Below the pieces are notes generated by a model, which saw only the letters and a list, made by a program, of their open reading frames with translations, made no database searches and was not told the origin of the DNA. From Clostridia bacterium (lineage in GTDB: Bacteria; Bacillota; Clostridia; Christensenellales; Borkfalkiaceae), in assembly GCA_900768525.1 (NCBI GenBank), contig CAAGDF010000056.1:1-23040 (forward strand): a DNA stretch of 23,040 nucleotides, read 5' to 3'. The position numbers and the translations under genes are program-made. Positions 22,371 to 23,040 of the stretch are shown piece after piece (position 1 is the stretch's first letter; each line of letters starts with the position of its first letter).

Positions 22371-23015
22371 ATGGCTTACGATTTTAAAACGGTTTGCAAA
22401 CAATTCGACGTTAAAGGCGAATACTTTGATTGCGTTCCCTACGGCGAAGGGCACATTAACGAAACTTTTTTACTTACCACCGCCAATGCGGACGGCAGCA
22501 AGAACAAATATATATTGCAAAGAATTAACTCCAACCTGTTCAAAGACGTGGCTCGTTTAATGAATAATATCTATCTCGTTACCGAGTTTGCGCGCAAGAA
22601 AATCGTCGAGCGCGGCGGCAACCCCGACAGAGAGTCTTTGACGGTAGTTAAAACCAAGGACGATGGTTTGTATTACTGCGACGGCACGAATTTCTTCCGT
22701 ATATACCTGTTTATCGACGACGCGACGGCTTACCAGAAGGTTGAAAAGCCCGAGCATTTTTACGAGAGTGCGGTTGCTTTCGGCAATTTCGCAAACCTGC
22801 TTGCCGAGTTCGACGCATCGAAATTGTATGAACCGCTGCCCGATTTCCACAATACGGTAAAGCGTTTTGAAAATCTTGAAGTAGCCGTTGCCAAAAACAA
22901 AGCGGGACGACTTGACGGCGTGAAAGCCGAAGTGGCTTTTGCACTTTTACATAAACCGCTGGTAGATAAAATCGTTTATCAACTGCAAAACGGCATTATT
23001 CCCTGCAAGGTTACA
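22371..23015 (+). CDS. N-acetylhexosamine 1-kinase-like protein (NahK family), 3' end missing
   Basis: The first 215 residues of an aminoglycoside-phosphotransferase-fold kinase resembling bifidobacterial NahK, which phosphorylates GlcNAc/GalNAc at C1 in salvage of host or milk glycans. Family features: PYGEGHINETFLLTT (nucleotide loop, about 23-37), YILQRINSNLFKDV, LMNNIYLVTEF, AFGNFANLLAEFDAS and DFHNTVKRFENL. Related kinases continue at this point with the catalytic loop HNDTK, which here is cut off: the genuine sequence ends after CKVT and adapter bases follow. Start set by AAGGAG and a strong promoter. The ATP-binding lobe is present but the catalytic half is outside the contig. Substrate is inferred from resemblance only. 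Confidence 0.88.
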
Positions 23016-23040
23016 AGATCGGAAGAGCACACGTCTGAAC
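23016..23040 (+). other. Illumina TruSeq adapter sequence (artefact)
   Basis: The final 25 bases start AGATCGGAAGAGC and continue CACACGTCTGAAC, the start of the common Illumina read-1 adapter. They follow directly on the coding sequence of the kinase and would be translated as RSEEHTSE where HNDTK is expected. They are not part of the genome. Confidence 0.95.

Overview
The window looks like one contig from an uncultured low-to-mid-GC Bacillota (Clostridia-type) genome. HPr kinase, RNase Y, a YlbJ-like membrane protein, an OmpR/intramembrane-sensor two-component pair and a GGGtGRT-family protein together point that way. The gene content is mostly housekeeping, with no phage, IS, CRISPR, tRNA or rRNA. 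The last 25 bases match the start of the Illumina TruSeq adapter, so the right edge is an assembly artefact inside a gene.

Layout, left to right. 1-2665: a minus-strand operon of glycerol kinase followed by an overlapping monoglyceride-lipase-like hydrolase, with a two-way terminator at 145-187. 2994-4175: a leucine-rich-repeat lipoprotein (minus) with its own promoter and terminator. 4603-6337: a response regulator and a histidine kinase (plus), overlapping. 6473-9706: minus-strand operon tyrS-yigZ-recX-birA, with junctions that overlap or nearly touch. 9792-10397: a small four-helix membrane protein (minus). 10588-12305: a plus-strand pair, an IscU/NifU-like protein and a GGGtGRT protein, with a strong promoter, a 13-bp palindrome near the transcription start and a terminator. 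12423-13745: rarA (minus). 13796-14884: YlbJ-like membrane protein (plus). 14946-21830: minus-strand series rny, uvrC, hprK, alr and a single-ORF rsmD-coaD fusion. 22371-23015: the 5' part of a NahK-like sugar kinase (plus).

The most unusual feature is a family of about 30-35 bp palindromic repeats, 11 clear copies in 23 kb plus one degenerate copy. The core is CGATAATCGACCTATAG or a CGATAACGG..TTATAG variant, flanked by complementary arms AAGTGC and GCACTT. Copies lie in 5' leaders, between genes and, strikingly, inside four reading frames (yigZ, ylbJ-like, rsmD, alr), where they are translated in three different frames without interrupting the gene. This resembles the behaviour of Rickettsia palindromic elements. 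I do not recognise the family, and it is the best candidate here for something undescribed.

Functional links: lipase plus glycerol kinase suggests glycerol salvage from acylglycerols. HprK implies HPr-based carbon control. The IscU-like/GGGtGRT pair is a conserved-looking module of unknown role.
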